Source of the DNA: Rhizophagus irregularis | Taxonomy: Eukaryota; Glomeromycota; Glomeromycetes; Glomerales; Glomeraceae | NCBI RefSeq assembly: GCF_026210795.1 | Contig: NC_089439.1 | Location: 496,001 to 560,000 of the forward strand | Length of the DNA stretch: 64,000 nucleotides | Direction of reading: 5' to 3' | Shown: positions 1 to 10,330 of the stretch, piece after piece | Layout: every line of letters begins with the position of its first letter | Position numbering within the stretch: the stretch's first letter is position 1 | The notes under the pieces: model-generated | Told to the model about the DNA's origin: nothing | Databases searched by the model: none | What the model saw: the letters and a program-made list of their open reading frames with translations, nothing else | Translations under genes and position numbers: made by a program

Positions 1-175
1 AAAAATTCCGTATACATTCCGCATGATTAATTTTATCCGTATATATTAGTTTTTTTAAAAAATGTTCAAAAATGAATTTCTTATTAAATATACGGAATTT
101 GTATACGGAATCTATAGAAACGTACATAAAATGTATACAAAACGTATCCTTTCCGTATGCATATTTCTTATAGGG
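1..175. mobile_element. End fragment of a CCGTAT-rich TIR element (truncated by window edge)
   Basis: This is the right-hand end of a repeat whose second copy lies at about 23,790-23,978. The two share long stretches, including the block around TACGGAATTTGTATACGGAA and the run to CTTATAGGG. Homology stops sharply just after TTATAGGG in both copies, which marks the element terminus. The rest lies to the left, outside the window. The small open frame here is only the translation of this terminus and recurs in the other copy, so it is not treated as a gene. Confidence 0.6.
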
Positions 176-1053
176 ATATTATATAAAACATATAGTAATG
201 ATACGTCCAATTCTCTAATTAATAAAATTCGGGAGCGCTTTTATCCGCCAAATGAGTAACCCAGTTTCAATTGTCGTGGACTAGTGTAGAAATGACCGAA
301 TTTGATTTATATTAGAATTAAAATTTTTTATTGTGATAATTCATAATTATAAAAATTTCAACATTTGTTTCTTTATAATTTACATCATTTTCTTGCATAT
401 TAAAATTTTTTGGCGCTCTGAAAACATTATTTTCATAAATTACAGTAACTCCAACGCAATCATACGCAGTCATACGCACATGATCATAATTGATCAGCAG
501 TAATTCCGGCCAAGTTATAATTTTGGCCAGAATTAACACACGAAATCATCGAGTAACATTAATTCCTAATTTGGTCCGAATTATGATGATCAATAATAAT
601 GATGCGTATAACTGATTATGACTCGTGAACGATGGTTAGATTCCTTTTGCAATTTGTTACAAAACTCCGATCTTATTAAATCACTCTAACATCACTCTAT
701 AAAGTTATGTGATATTGTGTATATTATCACAAACACGTTCTGACGATCTAATATACTTCCCATTTTTAAAAAACCAATAAACCCCTACATAATACTGTAA
801 TACTTATTATAAATCATTTCTCATGACCCAAAATAATTAACCTTATTTATCTACCAAATCTCAAATTCATTGATTCATTGATAAATATTTGTTCGGTTTT
901 TTCCTTCGATTAAACGGACATTAACGATGGAAAATTTATTGGGTCATTATATAATTAAATAATTATTTTAATAACCTATTGTAAAAAAACAGTTATAAAT
1001 ATGGGGGGTTATGAACAGCCATCATTCTCAAAAAAAAAAACAGTAAAAAATAT
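176..1053. other. Intergenic, AT-rich
   Basis: No credible coding region is seen on either strand. Near 993 there is TATAAAT, followed at 1,031-1,050 by an A-rich leader directly before the start of the small gene at 1,054; this could be its core promoter and 5' UTR. Confidence 0.4.
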
Positions 1054-1518
1054 ATGCATACATATATATATAATAGTAGCAATATGGATAATTTTTTTCC
1101 TAGTAATGACCAATTAAACGAAACTGTTGATAAAGTGAAGAACGGAACCATTAGTAAAATCTTAGAAGGAAAAGATTTACTTAAGCCGAGTTTGGAGTAT
1201 TTATTAGATAATAAACGCGATATAATTGATGTTGATTCTGTTAATTCAACAACAAATGAAATTTGGTCACATTTAAAAACGTCACAAAAAAATTATCTGA
1301 TCAAACTTGCGGATAGAATAAATGAATACCGTAACTATGATACCCTTAATTTAATTTTTCAAATAAATGGACCTCAAAAGGCAAATACCCCTTTCGGAAA
1401 TTCATTTTATAATGGGGATAGTTTTAGTGATGATAAAAGTTTTGAATCTTTGGTATTGCCTTTAGGAATGGATTATGGGGAATCTTTTAATAATTTACTT
1501 TTCCAATTTTCCGATTAA
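1054..1518 (+). CDS. Hypothetical small protein, 154 aa (single exon)
   Basis: I do not recognise this protein. The frame is uninterrupted and starts with ATG; a second ATG at codon 11 (1,084) is the more protein-like start because the first ten residues are Tyr/Asn-rich. It is soluble and charged, with Asp/Glu/Asn/Ser enrichment, a likely helical middle (about residues 40-95, including KTSQKNYLIKLADRINEY) and a low-complexity acidic tail. It has no signal peptide or membrane segment. Codon choice is A/T-ending like the real genes here, and a TATA-like box and A-rich leader precede it. It stands alone, with no neighbour to suggest a role. It may be a lineage-specific protein or the surviving exon of a larger gene. 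Confidence 0.45.
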   Translation: MHTYIYNSSNMDNFFPSNDQLNETVDKVKNGTISKILEGKDLLKPSLEYLLDNKRDIIDVDSVNSTTNEIWSHLKTSQKNYLIKLADRINEYRNYDTLNLIFQINGPQKANTPFGNSFYNGDSFSDDKSFESLVLPLGMDYGESFNNLLFQFSD

Positions 1519-4150
1519 GTTGGATTTTGAATATCACTATTTACCTTTCATAATTATGTATAAGAATAAGTTTTTTTTATGGTTAACTTTATTTTTTTAT
1601 TTTTTATTTCTTATGATTAATTTTTATTATACAAATCTACAATTTTACAACAATACAAGCTTTTATTCACAAATTTCTATAGTTAGATATTTATCTTATA
1701 AATTTATATTTGTATTTTCTTAGTTTTCAAATATTTGTTACAATAGGTTTAATAAAAGTTAGAGACAATTGTTTTTATAATTTTCATAAATATTGACAAA
1801 GTATCTAAAATTTACTCCATGTTTTTTTTTATTCCATGTTATTTCCGTAAATGTATCATATTCCCGGAATTTATAACCTCAAAACATGGAAATTTATCCA
1901 AGTTGAGTTATTTATTCGTAAATGTTTCGGAAATCACGGATAAACCTTTTTATAGGGTACACAAAAAAGGGAGAATCAATCAAATCAATTGTGTAACCTT
2001 TTTTTAGTTTAGATAGGCAGATTATAGCTAAAATTTTATTCAACAATGGCGAAAAAAAGGATTTTTTAAATAATGTTTTCTTGAAGCTTTCGACTTTGAT
2101 AATACTTGTATCTAATATTCTCATAATGTTTATAATAATTATTTTATAATAAAAACAAATTACTTATAAATTATAGAATTATTCATATTATTCAAATATT
2201 TATTGTTTTATTTAAAGATTGTTCCGTTTTGTTTTGAAAGGGTCATCATTTCCATTTTCGTTTACGTCTTCGGACACACATGACGCGCATCAAAATACTA
2301 TCAAAAATACTATAATATTATGATTTTATGATTTTTAAAAATGTTCATTTTACCTGAACGTCCGAGTATAAAATGGAAATAAAATATACGATAATAATTG
2401 AATGAAAATTTTTAAATGATTTTTGTTTAAAAGGTTGTTATTTCTAAATAACCTTTTCAAAACGGTTCGTCGATCATCTATTGAAGACGGAACAGTAAAT
2501 ATTTTTAATTAATTTTTCAATATTTGAAATTAACAAATTATATATTTTATTATTGACTTAAAAATTCATTTTAAAATGTCCAAAAATGTTTATTAATTAA
2601 AAATATTTTTTAATTTTGTGAATTTTTTGATCAAATTTTTTTTTTGTAACTTTATATACAATTTTACGTTAATTTTACGTGAAATTAATTGGCGAAAAGC
2701 GAAATTTAAAAAAAAATTTTGAATCAAAGGGGTCATTAATCATTAAATAGTTGAATTTGTTTGATTTTTTTTTTTCTCAATTATTTTTTTGAAAGTAAAA
2801 AAAAATTCGAAAGATTTTTTTTCGATTTTTATATAAAATTTTTTACTATTTATTACCTTTTATTATTATTTAAAAAAATTTATAATTTGTAAGTTTGATT
2901 TTTAATAGTTGATAAACATAGTGCTTTGTATAACCGATTTGTTTATAAAACCCGTGTAACTGATTAAAGTTACATCTAATGTTTTGTTACAATGAGTCAT
3001 GCTTCATTATTTATATTATTATTTCGGAATTTCGGTAATCAGCGCATCGGCATGTCGGTAGAAGCCTTGATGAATCTTGTGCCTTTGGTATTTACCGAAA
3101 GACCAGACTAATTTTAGTATAAATGAAAGACAAACTAATCATAAAAAACTCCCCCTATTTTTACAATGAAATGATCTGCATGATTTGTAATTAATAATTT
3201 TTTTAAAAAAAAAAATAGGTATTTGAAAAATGAAGTCAATTAAATTAAAAATTTGGATTATTAAACATGAATTCCGGTTCTTATCACATATGACATAACT
3301 TGTGACATAATGTATTATAAATTATTGGATTTACATTTTTTAAACCTTTTTTAATCATATATTATAGAAATGGGTATCTATTTTTGTTAATTGTAATAAT
3401 TCTTTTTAATTGGATGTCTTACAGGGAGTTAATGTTATGAATAAAATCCGATACCCGATGATCTGCTGCCTAATATAGATACTATCGATTTATGGATCAT
3501 CTCCACCTGCCATGAATGGGAATTTTTGCCATTATTAGACTATTTTAAAGATGATCTTAATTCGTAATTTATGTCATTAAACAGATTATCTCATTCCTGT
3601 AATTATTATATGTTTTGTTTTACTTATATAATTAATGTAAAAAGTTTTGAAATCTCTAAAAAGATATTTGCTTGATAATCTTAATAATTGCGTCAAGTCA
3701 AAATAAATAAATAAAAAAACATGATGCTCTGCCATACTTTGCACTACATATTAAAAGTTTTTTACGAGAAAATTCGGTATGAAATCACTATAGTGGGAAA
3801 ATTTGGTATAATGCGGTAAAATATAGGAAATCTATATATTTGTAAAACGTCATGAGGCGAAACATGAATCATCCATCTTTTGATAAAATAGATTATAGTA
3901 GTAATAAATTTGCTTATTTGAGAAAAATTTCATGAAAATCAACGGGTTATCTCGTATAACGAGAATTTTTTCATAAAGTGTGCCACATTTTTGTGGCAGG
4001 TGCGCCTATGTAGAATCGGTACCACACTAAAGATTTGTTGTATCATAAAAATTCGTTATATCAAAAATTCGCCCGATTATTATTTGTATTTATCGGTATT
4101 AATTTGCCAAAAATGTCATAAGTAGATTATGTTTAGCCAATCGGGAAACA
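1519..4150. other. Intergenic, AT-rich, no supported gene
   Basis: The region has long A/T runs. Short open frames at 1,819-2,124 lie on both strands and look like chance. One 40-codon stretch at 3,445-3,567 is listed separately. No RNA gene was recognised. Confidence 0.4.
3445..3567 (+). pseudogene. Possible orphan exon or gene remnant
   Basis: A 40-codon open stretch ends in TAA. It translates to a normal-looking peptide including DTIDLWIISTCHEWEF and LPLLDYFKDDLNS. Base composition is less AT-biased than its surroundings, and an in-frame TAA at 3,442 closes it upstream. A CTTACAG acceptor-like site sits at 3,418-3,424. I cannot name the family. It reads like the last exon of a lost or decayed gene. 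Confidence 0.2.
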
Positions 4151-4321
4151 GGCCCTTCTCCGACAATTATCTCATTGACAGACGTTTCATTGACAGGGTC
4201 ATTTCGCGGACAAATGTTTCACCGAATCATCGTTAATAGAGTTAGGATAAGGTTAAGATAAAATTTCGGCGAAATAACTTTCGGTAAAATGGCGAAATGA
4301 TTGTCGGTGAAATGAAGACCC
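4151..4321. mobile_element. Short inverted-repeat (MITE-like) element
   Basis: The left arm (GGCCCTTCTCCGACAATTAT) and the reverse complement of the right arm (GGGTCTTCATTTCACCGACA) pair imperfectly over about 30 nt or more. Both arms repeat the motifs CGACAAT and ATTTCGC. At about 170 bp with no coding content it fits a miniature inverted-repeat element. AAACA occurs next to both edges and may be a target duplication, but the edges are not certain. Confidence 0.45.
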
Positions 4322-4809
4322 GTAAAACAAGAGGTAAACTAAATAAATACCGCTCCCTCTAATTTTGACCGAAACGAAAGATCAATGACCTCACCGGTCA
4401 TGTCAAATTATTTTAAAATTAACTATAAAATATATTTATTCTTGTCAGGTTGACATAATTAAATAATAGCATTTTTCGCTTCAGATTTATAATAATAGTT
4501 TCTTTTGTTTTATTATAACATAATTGTAAATAATTAGGTAATAATGTACAAATACAAATTTTTTAAAAATTAATGTTGAATAAAATTTATGTATATGTTA
4601 TGCAGATGGTCAATTTTGAATAATTTGTTATATTACTTAACGAATTGTTGATTATCCTCAGTAATTAAACGTTTTTCGTAAGTATACAATCCTTCAATAC
4701 AGACAGATACATACTTGTTATATTATATTAATTATATTTAAAAAAAATCAGATGTATGACGTGCGAAGAAAACGGGTGAAAATAAATTTTCCATTCGAAA
4801 ACTTCTTTA

Positions 4810-5357
4810 AGGAAATATCAACAGGGAGTTTGTTCTCTCAAGACAAACATATAGCACCATTTGGCAAATTATATCTCAGAAAATTGGACTTCTGCTCCTA
4901 AAGACTCGGATACTTCAACAGAAACAAAGAAACTTGAATTACGACCTAATGAACATGAACTGACAAATTTTATTCACAACAACAGAATCAAAGTTCGGAA
5001 AACGGCGATGATCACGTGACCGACGAACAACTAACACCGCCCTTTGAGACCGAACACAAGGGTGCATTTAAAGAGAAAGTTGCATTTATCGATAAATAAT
5101 AGAATTACAGTTAATTTGATATAGCCTTTTGGTTTGTCATACAACTTTTATTTTCTATTTAGGGGTGCAGCCGTGCAGGTATTTGAAACTTTATGGTTAC
5201 ATAAACTTTTTTTAGTATCACGCCATTCGCCGTATAAACTTGGTACATATGCACTTGTGTGTTTTCAAGTTTTGATTTTTTTACGTACTATATATAACGA
5301 TATGAAAGCAGAAATGCCAGTTAATAAGTCACTAACTTCCTCTAATAAATTTAGTTA
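4810..5357 (+). pseudogene. Decayed multi-exon gene of unknown family
   Basis: Coding-like sequence runs through several frames. About 4,890-4,980 reads SAPKDSDTSTETKKLELRPN and onward. After a frame change near 4,980 another stretch includes ENGDDHVTDEQLTPPFETEH and ends at a TAA near 5,098. A further open block follows a TTTCTATTTAG acceptor-like site at about 5,160: it begins GAAVQVFETLWLHKLF and stops at 5,357, with a hydrophobic stretch near LVCFQVLIFLRTIY that could be a membrane segment. The mix of charged linker text and frame changes points to a broken gene. A rescue by unrecognised introns is possible. Confidence 0.35.
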
Positions 5358-7020
5358 ATAATGTTTTAAATAAATTAGAAGAGTAAACAAAGGAGATAAA
5401 AAGTACTGTTAATTAAAAGAATTCGTAAGCGCAATAAAAGTAATGAAATTTATTTTTTTAATACATTAACAAGTTCGAAAATTTGATACGTCAAGCCATA
5501 TGAATTTTCGTCTATTTTCGTCTAGTCAGGATCGATCATCATTTTTGCAATTTTAAGAAAACAATATTTTATCCATTTATTTGGATGAATATGAATATTT
5601 CCATCGTACTTTAGAAATTTCATTTTTTCTTCAAAAAAGTTATCAGTTATAACCATGACTGACTTAGAAAAGTATTATTTTTTCTTGATTATTCAATAAT
5701 TATGAAATAATTTAAGAATATATAAATTAATATTTTATTCAGTTATATCGATTATCTTTTAAAGAACTTTTACATACTAAGGATGGCATAACGTTTTAAT
5801 ATTATATGTAGTTATATGTAGTTAAACTATTTTGATTAATAAATTACTGCGCCATTTGTGTTATTTTACCCTTCACGTGACACAACATAGTAGTTTGATA
5901 AACCATTTTTCAAAGTATGTAAATACTGAAATATTATTATATTATCTAAATATGACGTCATGTCGTCATGAATATAATGACGTGGGAATATTTGTATTTT
6001 GTCTATTATATTATTTATATCTTACTCATTATAGTCAATTAATCATGATCCATGACTCATCAGTCATCACGATTTAAGTAATACATAAAATAGTTACTTT
6101 TTTTTCTTTATTCTCTTTAACCACTCTTTCTTTTCTTATTTCTTTTCGCTTTTCTTTTTCTTTATTTTTTTTTTGTTAAGTATGGTAAAGGTAAGGTACA
6201 ACCAACTACGCGTCACGTTTTAAAACCGACCAACTCCACGTTTGAAAAAGCTGAAAAAATCGTTAAAAGTTAAAAACCATACTTAAACAAATTTTTAATG
6301 AAATTTGAGTAGAGAAACCTGTGTTTATTGCTCGATCGACTTTCCCACATTACGTATATATACGTACGTATTTTATGTATGTATGTACATAGTACGTATT
6401 GTGTATATATGTAAACCAAATAATTAGATGGGGGGATGAGAAAGCTTATTTTTGATTTTACAAAAATAATTTCTTTCTTGTTCTGATGCGCTTGTGCATT
6501 TGTTTTTATTTGTTTTTTTATTTGTTTTGATTTTTACGTTTTTTTATAATTTTCTTTCTTGTTCTTTCTTGTTATTTTGATGTGCTTGCGCATAAGTAGT
6601 TGTATCTGGGGCCAGAACATAACTAAAAAAACACAGTTTACATATAGAAAAAGGGTCAAGTTGTGTTATATTGTTATATATCTATATGTCCGAACGTCTC
6701 TGCTCAAATTTTTGTTCTTAATAACTCAAATAATATTTTTTTTTTTAACTCTATTAATTATAAACTGGTTGTAAGTTTTGAGGTAAGTGGGTTTTTTTTT
6801 ACCTGAACGAAGCTTGTCACCTCTACGTGGTGTTCAGGAGAAACAGTTGTAGGTTAATTTACCATACATCTGGCCAAGAACAAGCATCAATTTACATGTT
6901 TTTAGATTTTTTTGCGCCGGATATCACGTAAAAATGTTTATTCATAGTTATGGATCGTAAAAATCGAAAAGAGTTGTAAATCATCGTAAAAAGAAATATT
7001 AGATTTTCAAAGTTTGAGGA
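5358..7020. other. Intergenic with TACGTA-rich microsatellite
   Basis: No supported gene. At about 6,350-6,412 there is a TACGTA/TATGTA simple repeat. T-rich low-complexity tracts at 6,100-6,175 and 6,480-6,560 produce the spurious frames. Confidence 0.4.
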
Positions 7021-7028
7021 AACTCAAT

Positions 7029-7872
7029 GGGATTTACTACGAAATCTTCCCGCTACAACACAAACTGACGCTCATCCCGAAACTTCAGAATCCCGTAACC
7101 ACATTACATTTATTATCCCGACATTCATTATCCCGGCACTTATTATCCTGATACTCTATTTTTTTTATTACTTTTTTTATAGATGTAACATTATTGTAAA
7201 TATTTTGTAATAAATATGTAATAATTTTTAAAATATCGCAAAATTATAACTTCTATTGTAAAAATCAATAATTTTTTTAATTTTTAATAATTTTAGCAAA
7301 AATAAAATGTTTTTATTTTTATTTTTTTTTATTAATATTTAATAATACATCGCAAAAATTAAGTAACAATTAATGTTTTTATTAATCTGTAAACCACTTC
7401 GCAAATATGATTTGCAAAATCACTGCGCAAATATTAATGTTTTATTGTAAAATTAATATTTTTCCTTTTTTTTATTAATATTTTAATGAATTTAATAATA
7501 CAAAAATTAAGAATCACTTCGCAGATATTAATGATTTATTGTAAAAATGCAAATTATAAATTTTTGTAAATTTTATTTATTTTGATTAATTTTTTTTTTT
7601 TATAAAAAGAACTTGCTTTTAAATTCAATAAAAATTTAAATTATTGCGTCATAAAGATATAATGATTTTTTTATTTTTTTAATATACTGATTAAAGATTT
7701 TAATAAATCATTTTTTAGAATTTCTATATTATATATGTCATTATATTTCAATTGCTAGGAGGATAGTTTCGATGAATGTCGGGAATAATGTGATTATGGG
7801 ATTCTGTGGGATTGTGAGCGTCGGGTTTGTGTTGTGGCGAAATTCTGATTGTCAGGATTTTGAACGGCTCCC
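7029..7872. mobile_element. Non-autonomous TIR transposon, 844 bp, 8-bp direct repeat
   Basis: The element is flanked by perfect direct repeats AACTCAAT at 7,021-7,028 and 7,873-7,880. The outer about 120 bp at each end are inverted copies of one another: ACAACACAAACTGACGCTCA on the left matches ACAACACAAACCCGACGCTC in the reverse complement of the right, and both contain AGAATCCC and ATTATCCCGACATTCAT-like blocks. The interior (about 7,160-7,740) is AT-rich with repeated units such as CGCAAATATTAATGTTTTAT and no coding sequence. The 8-bp duplication suggests hAT-type transposition; the terminal bases (GGGAT) are not classical for hAT, so the superfamily is an inference. Confidence 0.65.
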
Positions 7873-8498
7873 AACTCAATGAAAAAGAAAATTATAAATT
7901 GTTTAATAAAAGATTAAACAAAAATTACAGAAATATTTTTGAAATGTGGGAAAAGATATTTAAATTATTACGCCGGTATGATAATTAATTTACTAATCAT
8001 ACTGTATGTACCTGCTGTTTTACCGATACTACTATTAAATTTACAGGTACAGTACGAAACCAAAATATATAAAAATCGTACTTGTAATAAAACAAGCCTG
8101 ATTATTAACAAGGTTTTCAAACTGCGTCCAACTGACAAGAAAGCAATTGATTAAAATTTCAAAAAATAATAATTCCATTTATTTATACATTACGTACTAT
8201 ATAATCTATATACTGTAAAAAAATATATTTGATATTATATTTTTTTTTAATGAAACTTGATAATTTAGATTTTTTTTTTAATAATAAAGTCATTCTTCCC
8301 AATTTTTTAAATTTTTCTTACAATGAATATGGTTCATTCAATCGAATTGAGATCAGCGAATAAATCAATCGTAACTTTATACATTTATACTCATTCGTAT
8401 GATACCTGTAAATTATTGATCGTACATTCGTATCGTACTTTTCACTCTAATATCATAGGGTTATTTTTGTAATATTGGGATTCCTTGGTATTGGGATC
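7873..8498. other. Intergenic, no supported gene
   Basis: AT-rich. A 71-codon frame at 7,939-8,154 has one hydrophobic stretch but no recognisable motif or coding bias; I do not support it as a gene. Confidence 0.35.
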
Positions 8499-8630
8499 CG
8501 TACAAAATCCCGACGGTCCAAAATCCCGAATGGTGACAAATGACCCGCGTTATGCAGAATTATGCAGAGTCACGTGATGTGCTTGACCAGCATTAGTTCG
8601 GGATTTCGTACCTGTCGGGATTTCGTAAGC
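8499..8630. repeat. Short inverted repeat with AAATCCCG motifs
   Basis: The left arm (about 8,499-8,532) carries two AAAATCCCGA blocks. The right arm (about 8,597-8,627) carries two TCGGGATTTCGTA blocks in inverse orientation. The arms enclose about 65 bp that include TCACGTGA. This is the layout of a very small foldback or MITE-like element. No clear target duplication was found. Confidence 0.4.
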
Positions 8631-9009
8631 ATTGATGTTTTACCTCTCGTCATTTTTTCTAATAATTATAAAAATTTATGTTTTCACACCGTTAGATATG
8701 TAAATTTAGGTATTTGTATTAAAAAATAAATTTGGATCGGACGAACAGCTGATTTTTTCTAGATATATTGTATATAGAAGAATAACCTATAGAGACGTAC
8801 AGTAGAACGAAACTTTATTATTAAATTATAAAATTGCAAAAATATTTTTGTGATAATTATACATATACTTATTTAAAATGTAAAAACACATTTAAATTTA
8901 ATATTCACTTGAATTCAAGTGCTTTAAGATTCAACAGTTGTAGAACCAATTATAGGAGAGGTAACTATGAGTTTTTGTCTAATCCAATTCAAAGTAAAAA
9001 GATCTATAA

Positions 9010-9219
9010 TTATTTAATAAATTCATTTGTTTACGCATTCAAAAATTACAAGAAATTCAAAATATTTTGGATGATCCAATTTTTAAGATCAAGAGATTAT
9101 ATGAAATACGTTGGCTTACATGGTATGAGGCTATTAAAAATGTTTGTGGCTCAATTCTGGCGCGTCAAAATAGCCGAAGAACCAAGTTGTCTAAAAAAAG
9201 TAAGAAACACAACTATTAG
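9010..9219 (+). pseudogene. Remnant of a hAT/ZNF862-like transposase-derived protein
   Basis: The coding text lies in a frame different from the longest open frame here. Sixty-nine codons are open, reading KLQEIQNILDDPIFKIK and then RLYEIRWLTWYEAIKNVCGS. The pattern (K)(L/I)xxxxRWLxxxEA followed by a hydrophobic helix is characteristic of the hAT-derived family that includes ZNF862- and KIAA1586-like proteins. The frame is closed by an in-frame stop just upstream (9,007-9,009) and degenerates into Lys/Ser-rich text downstream. The overlapping 149-codon frame (8,834-9,283, TTG start) is probably a shadow. The assignment rests on one short motif. Confidence 0.4.
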
Positions 9220-9284
9220 AAATCATTTGTTAAAAAATAAAGCAATTAAAAAAAAAGACAAATTTACCGAAGTTCGCATCTAAC

Positions 9285-9450
9285 TAAAAGAGAAAAAAAA
9301 GAAAAGGGAAATGTAAAAGGGAAGGGAAAAGGGAAGGGAAGGGAGAGGAAAGAACGAGGGAGAGCGAAAGGTATGAAGGGAAGTGAAAGGGCGAACGAAG
9401 GAAAAGGGAAGAATAAAAAAAAAGTTTTGAAAAAAAAGTAAAAAAAAAAG
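9285..9450 (+). repeat. Purine-only tract with predicted G-quadruplex
   Basis: About 165 nt are almost entirely A/G on this strand. At 9,319-9,343 five GGG runs are separated by 2, 4, 2 and 2 adenines, which satisfies the usual four-tract G-quadruplex pattern. Such a G-run cluster is exceptional in DNA this AT-rich. The frame on the opposite strand (Phe/Ser/Pro-rich) is an artefact of the tract. Confidence 0.6.
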
Positions 9451-9604
9451 TTTGATCAAACTGCGGATTATCACGTGATACATGTGATACATAATTTTAT
9501 ATAAATAAGGGGCTTTTCCCCGATGATAAATTTTTTTTTTTTACTTTTTTTTAATTAAAAAATTATTTTTTTAAATAAATAAATAAATAATTTTTTTTTA
9601 AAAT

Positions 9605-10330
9605 ATGTATACCTCATATACCTCAAAGTTGAACGAATTCAAAAATAGAGATTTAATACTTAAGAGTTTGTTCGTTGAGGCATTTTCTTCACAACGAGTC
9701 AATATTAATGAGATGTGGAACGACAATAACATTAATTATGATTGTTTATAAAAATTGGCGGCCCTAGGTGAAAGTGCAAAAAATGTAAGTAGAGCCATAG
9801 AATAGTATAATAAGTTGAACAGTGATGTGCTGTCTTTTTTAGAAGAGGTTGTAAAGGAGTCGGAAAAGGTTATAAAGAAGTTGGAAAGTATGGAAGCTTT
9901 GTCCATCTACAGAGATGTTATTTCTGATTTTTTTTGTTGATGTTAGAGCAGGTGTGGGTGCTTGGGTTTGGATAAAGTGGAATCTGCTATCAATAAGGTC
10001 GCTCCAATTTAATTATTTGTTTAATGTACCCCTCCCCCTCTATTTTTTCAAAAATCTGGATCCTATTAAACATATAGTAATAAATATGTTTAAATATCCC
10101 CCTAAATTTGAATTACGATTTTCCAGAATTTCCCGAATTTCCCAAATTTTCCCAAAAGTTATATTATGTTTGTTTATTTATTGCAGACCCCCTCCCCCCT
10201 CAAACTCTTCATAAATTCTGGATGTTAAACAAACAATCAAATTGGAGCAGCCTAAGAAGAATTTATTTCAAAGTTACAGAATTTTTTGAAGAAATTTAAT
10301 TTGACCATTGAAGACATTGAGTTGATAGTC
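9605..10330 (+). pseudogene. Decayed gene, unknown family (coiled-coil-like), two in-frame stops and a poly-T frameshift
   Basis: An ATG at 9,605 opens a clearly protein-like frame that includes SKLNEFKNRDLILKSLFVEA and, further on, LEEVVKESEKVIKKLESMEA, a probable amphipathic coiled coil. The frame is interrupted by TAA at 9,749 (codon 49) and TAG at 9,803 (codon 67), and closes with TGA at 9,938 next to a poly-T run. In the next frame coding-like text resumes (VDVRAGVGAWVWIKW; also LDKVESAINKVAP in the third frame). Weaker fragments continue to about 10,330. Protein-like text in register across both stops indicates a recently inactivated gene; recoding or sequencing error are less likely alternatives. 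I do not recognise the family. Confidence 0.5.

Noticed and set aside
8834-9283. 149-codon open frame as a gene
   Set aside because: It starts at TTG, has atypical composition, and another frame over the same DNA carries recognisable transposase-like text.
9280-9492. Phe/Ser-rich minus-strand frame
   Set aside because: It is the complement of the purine tract and has no coding character.
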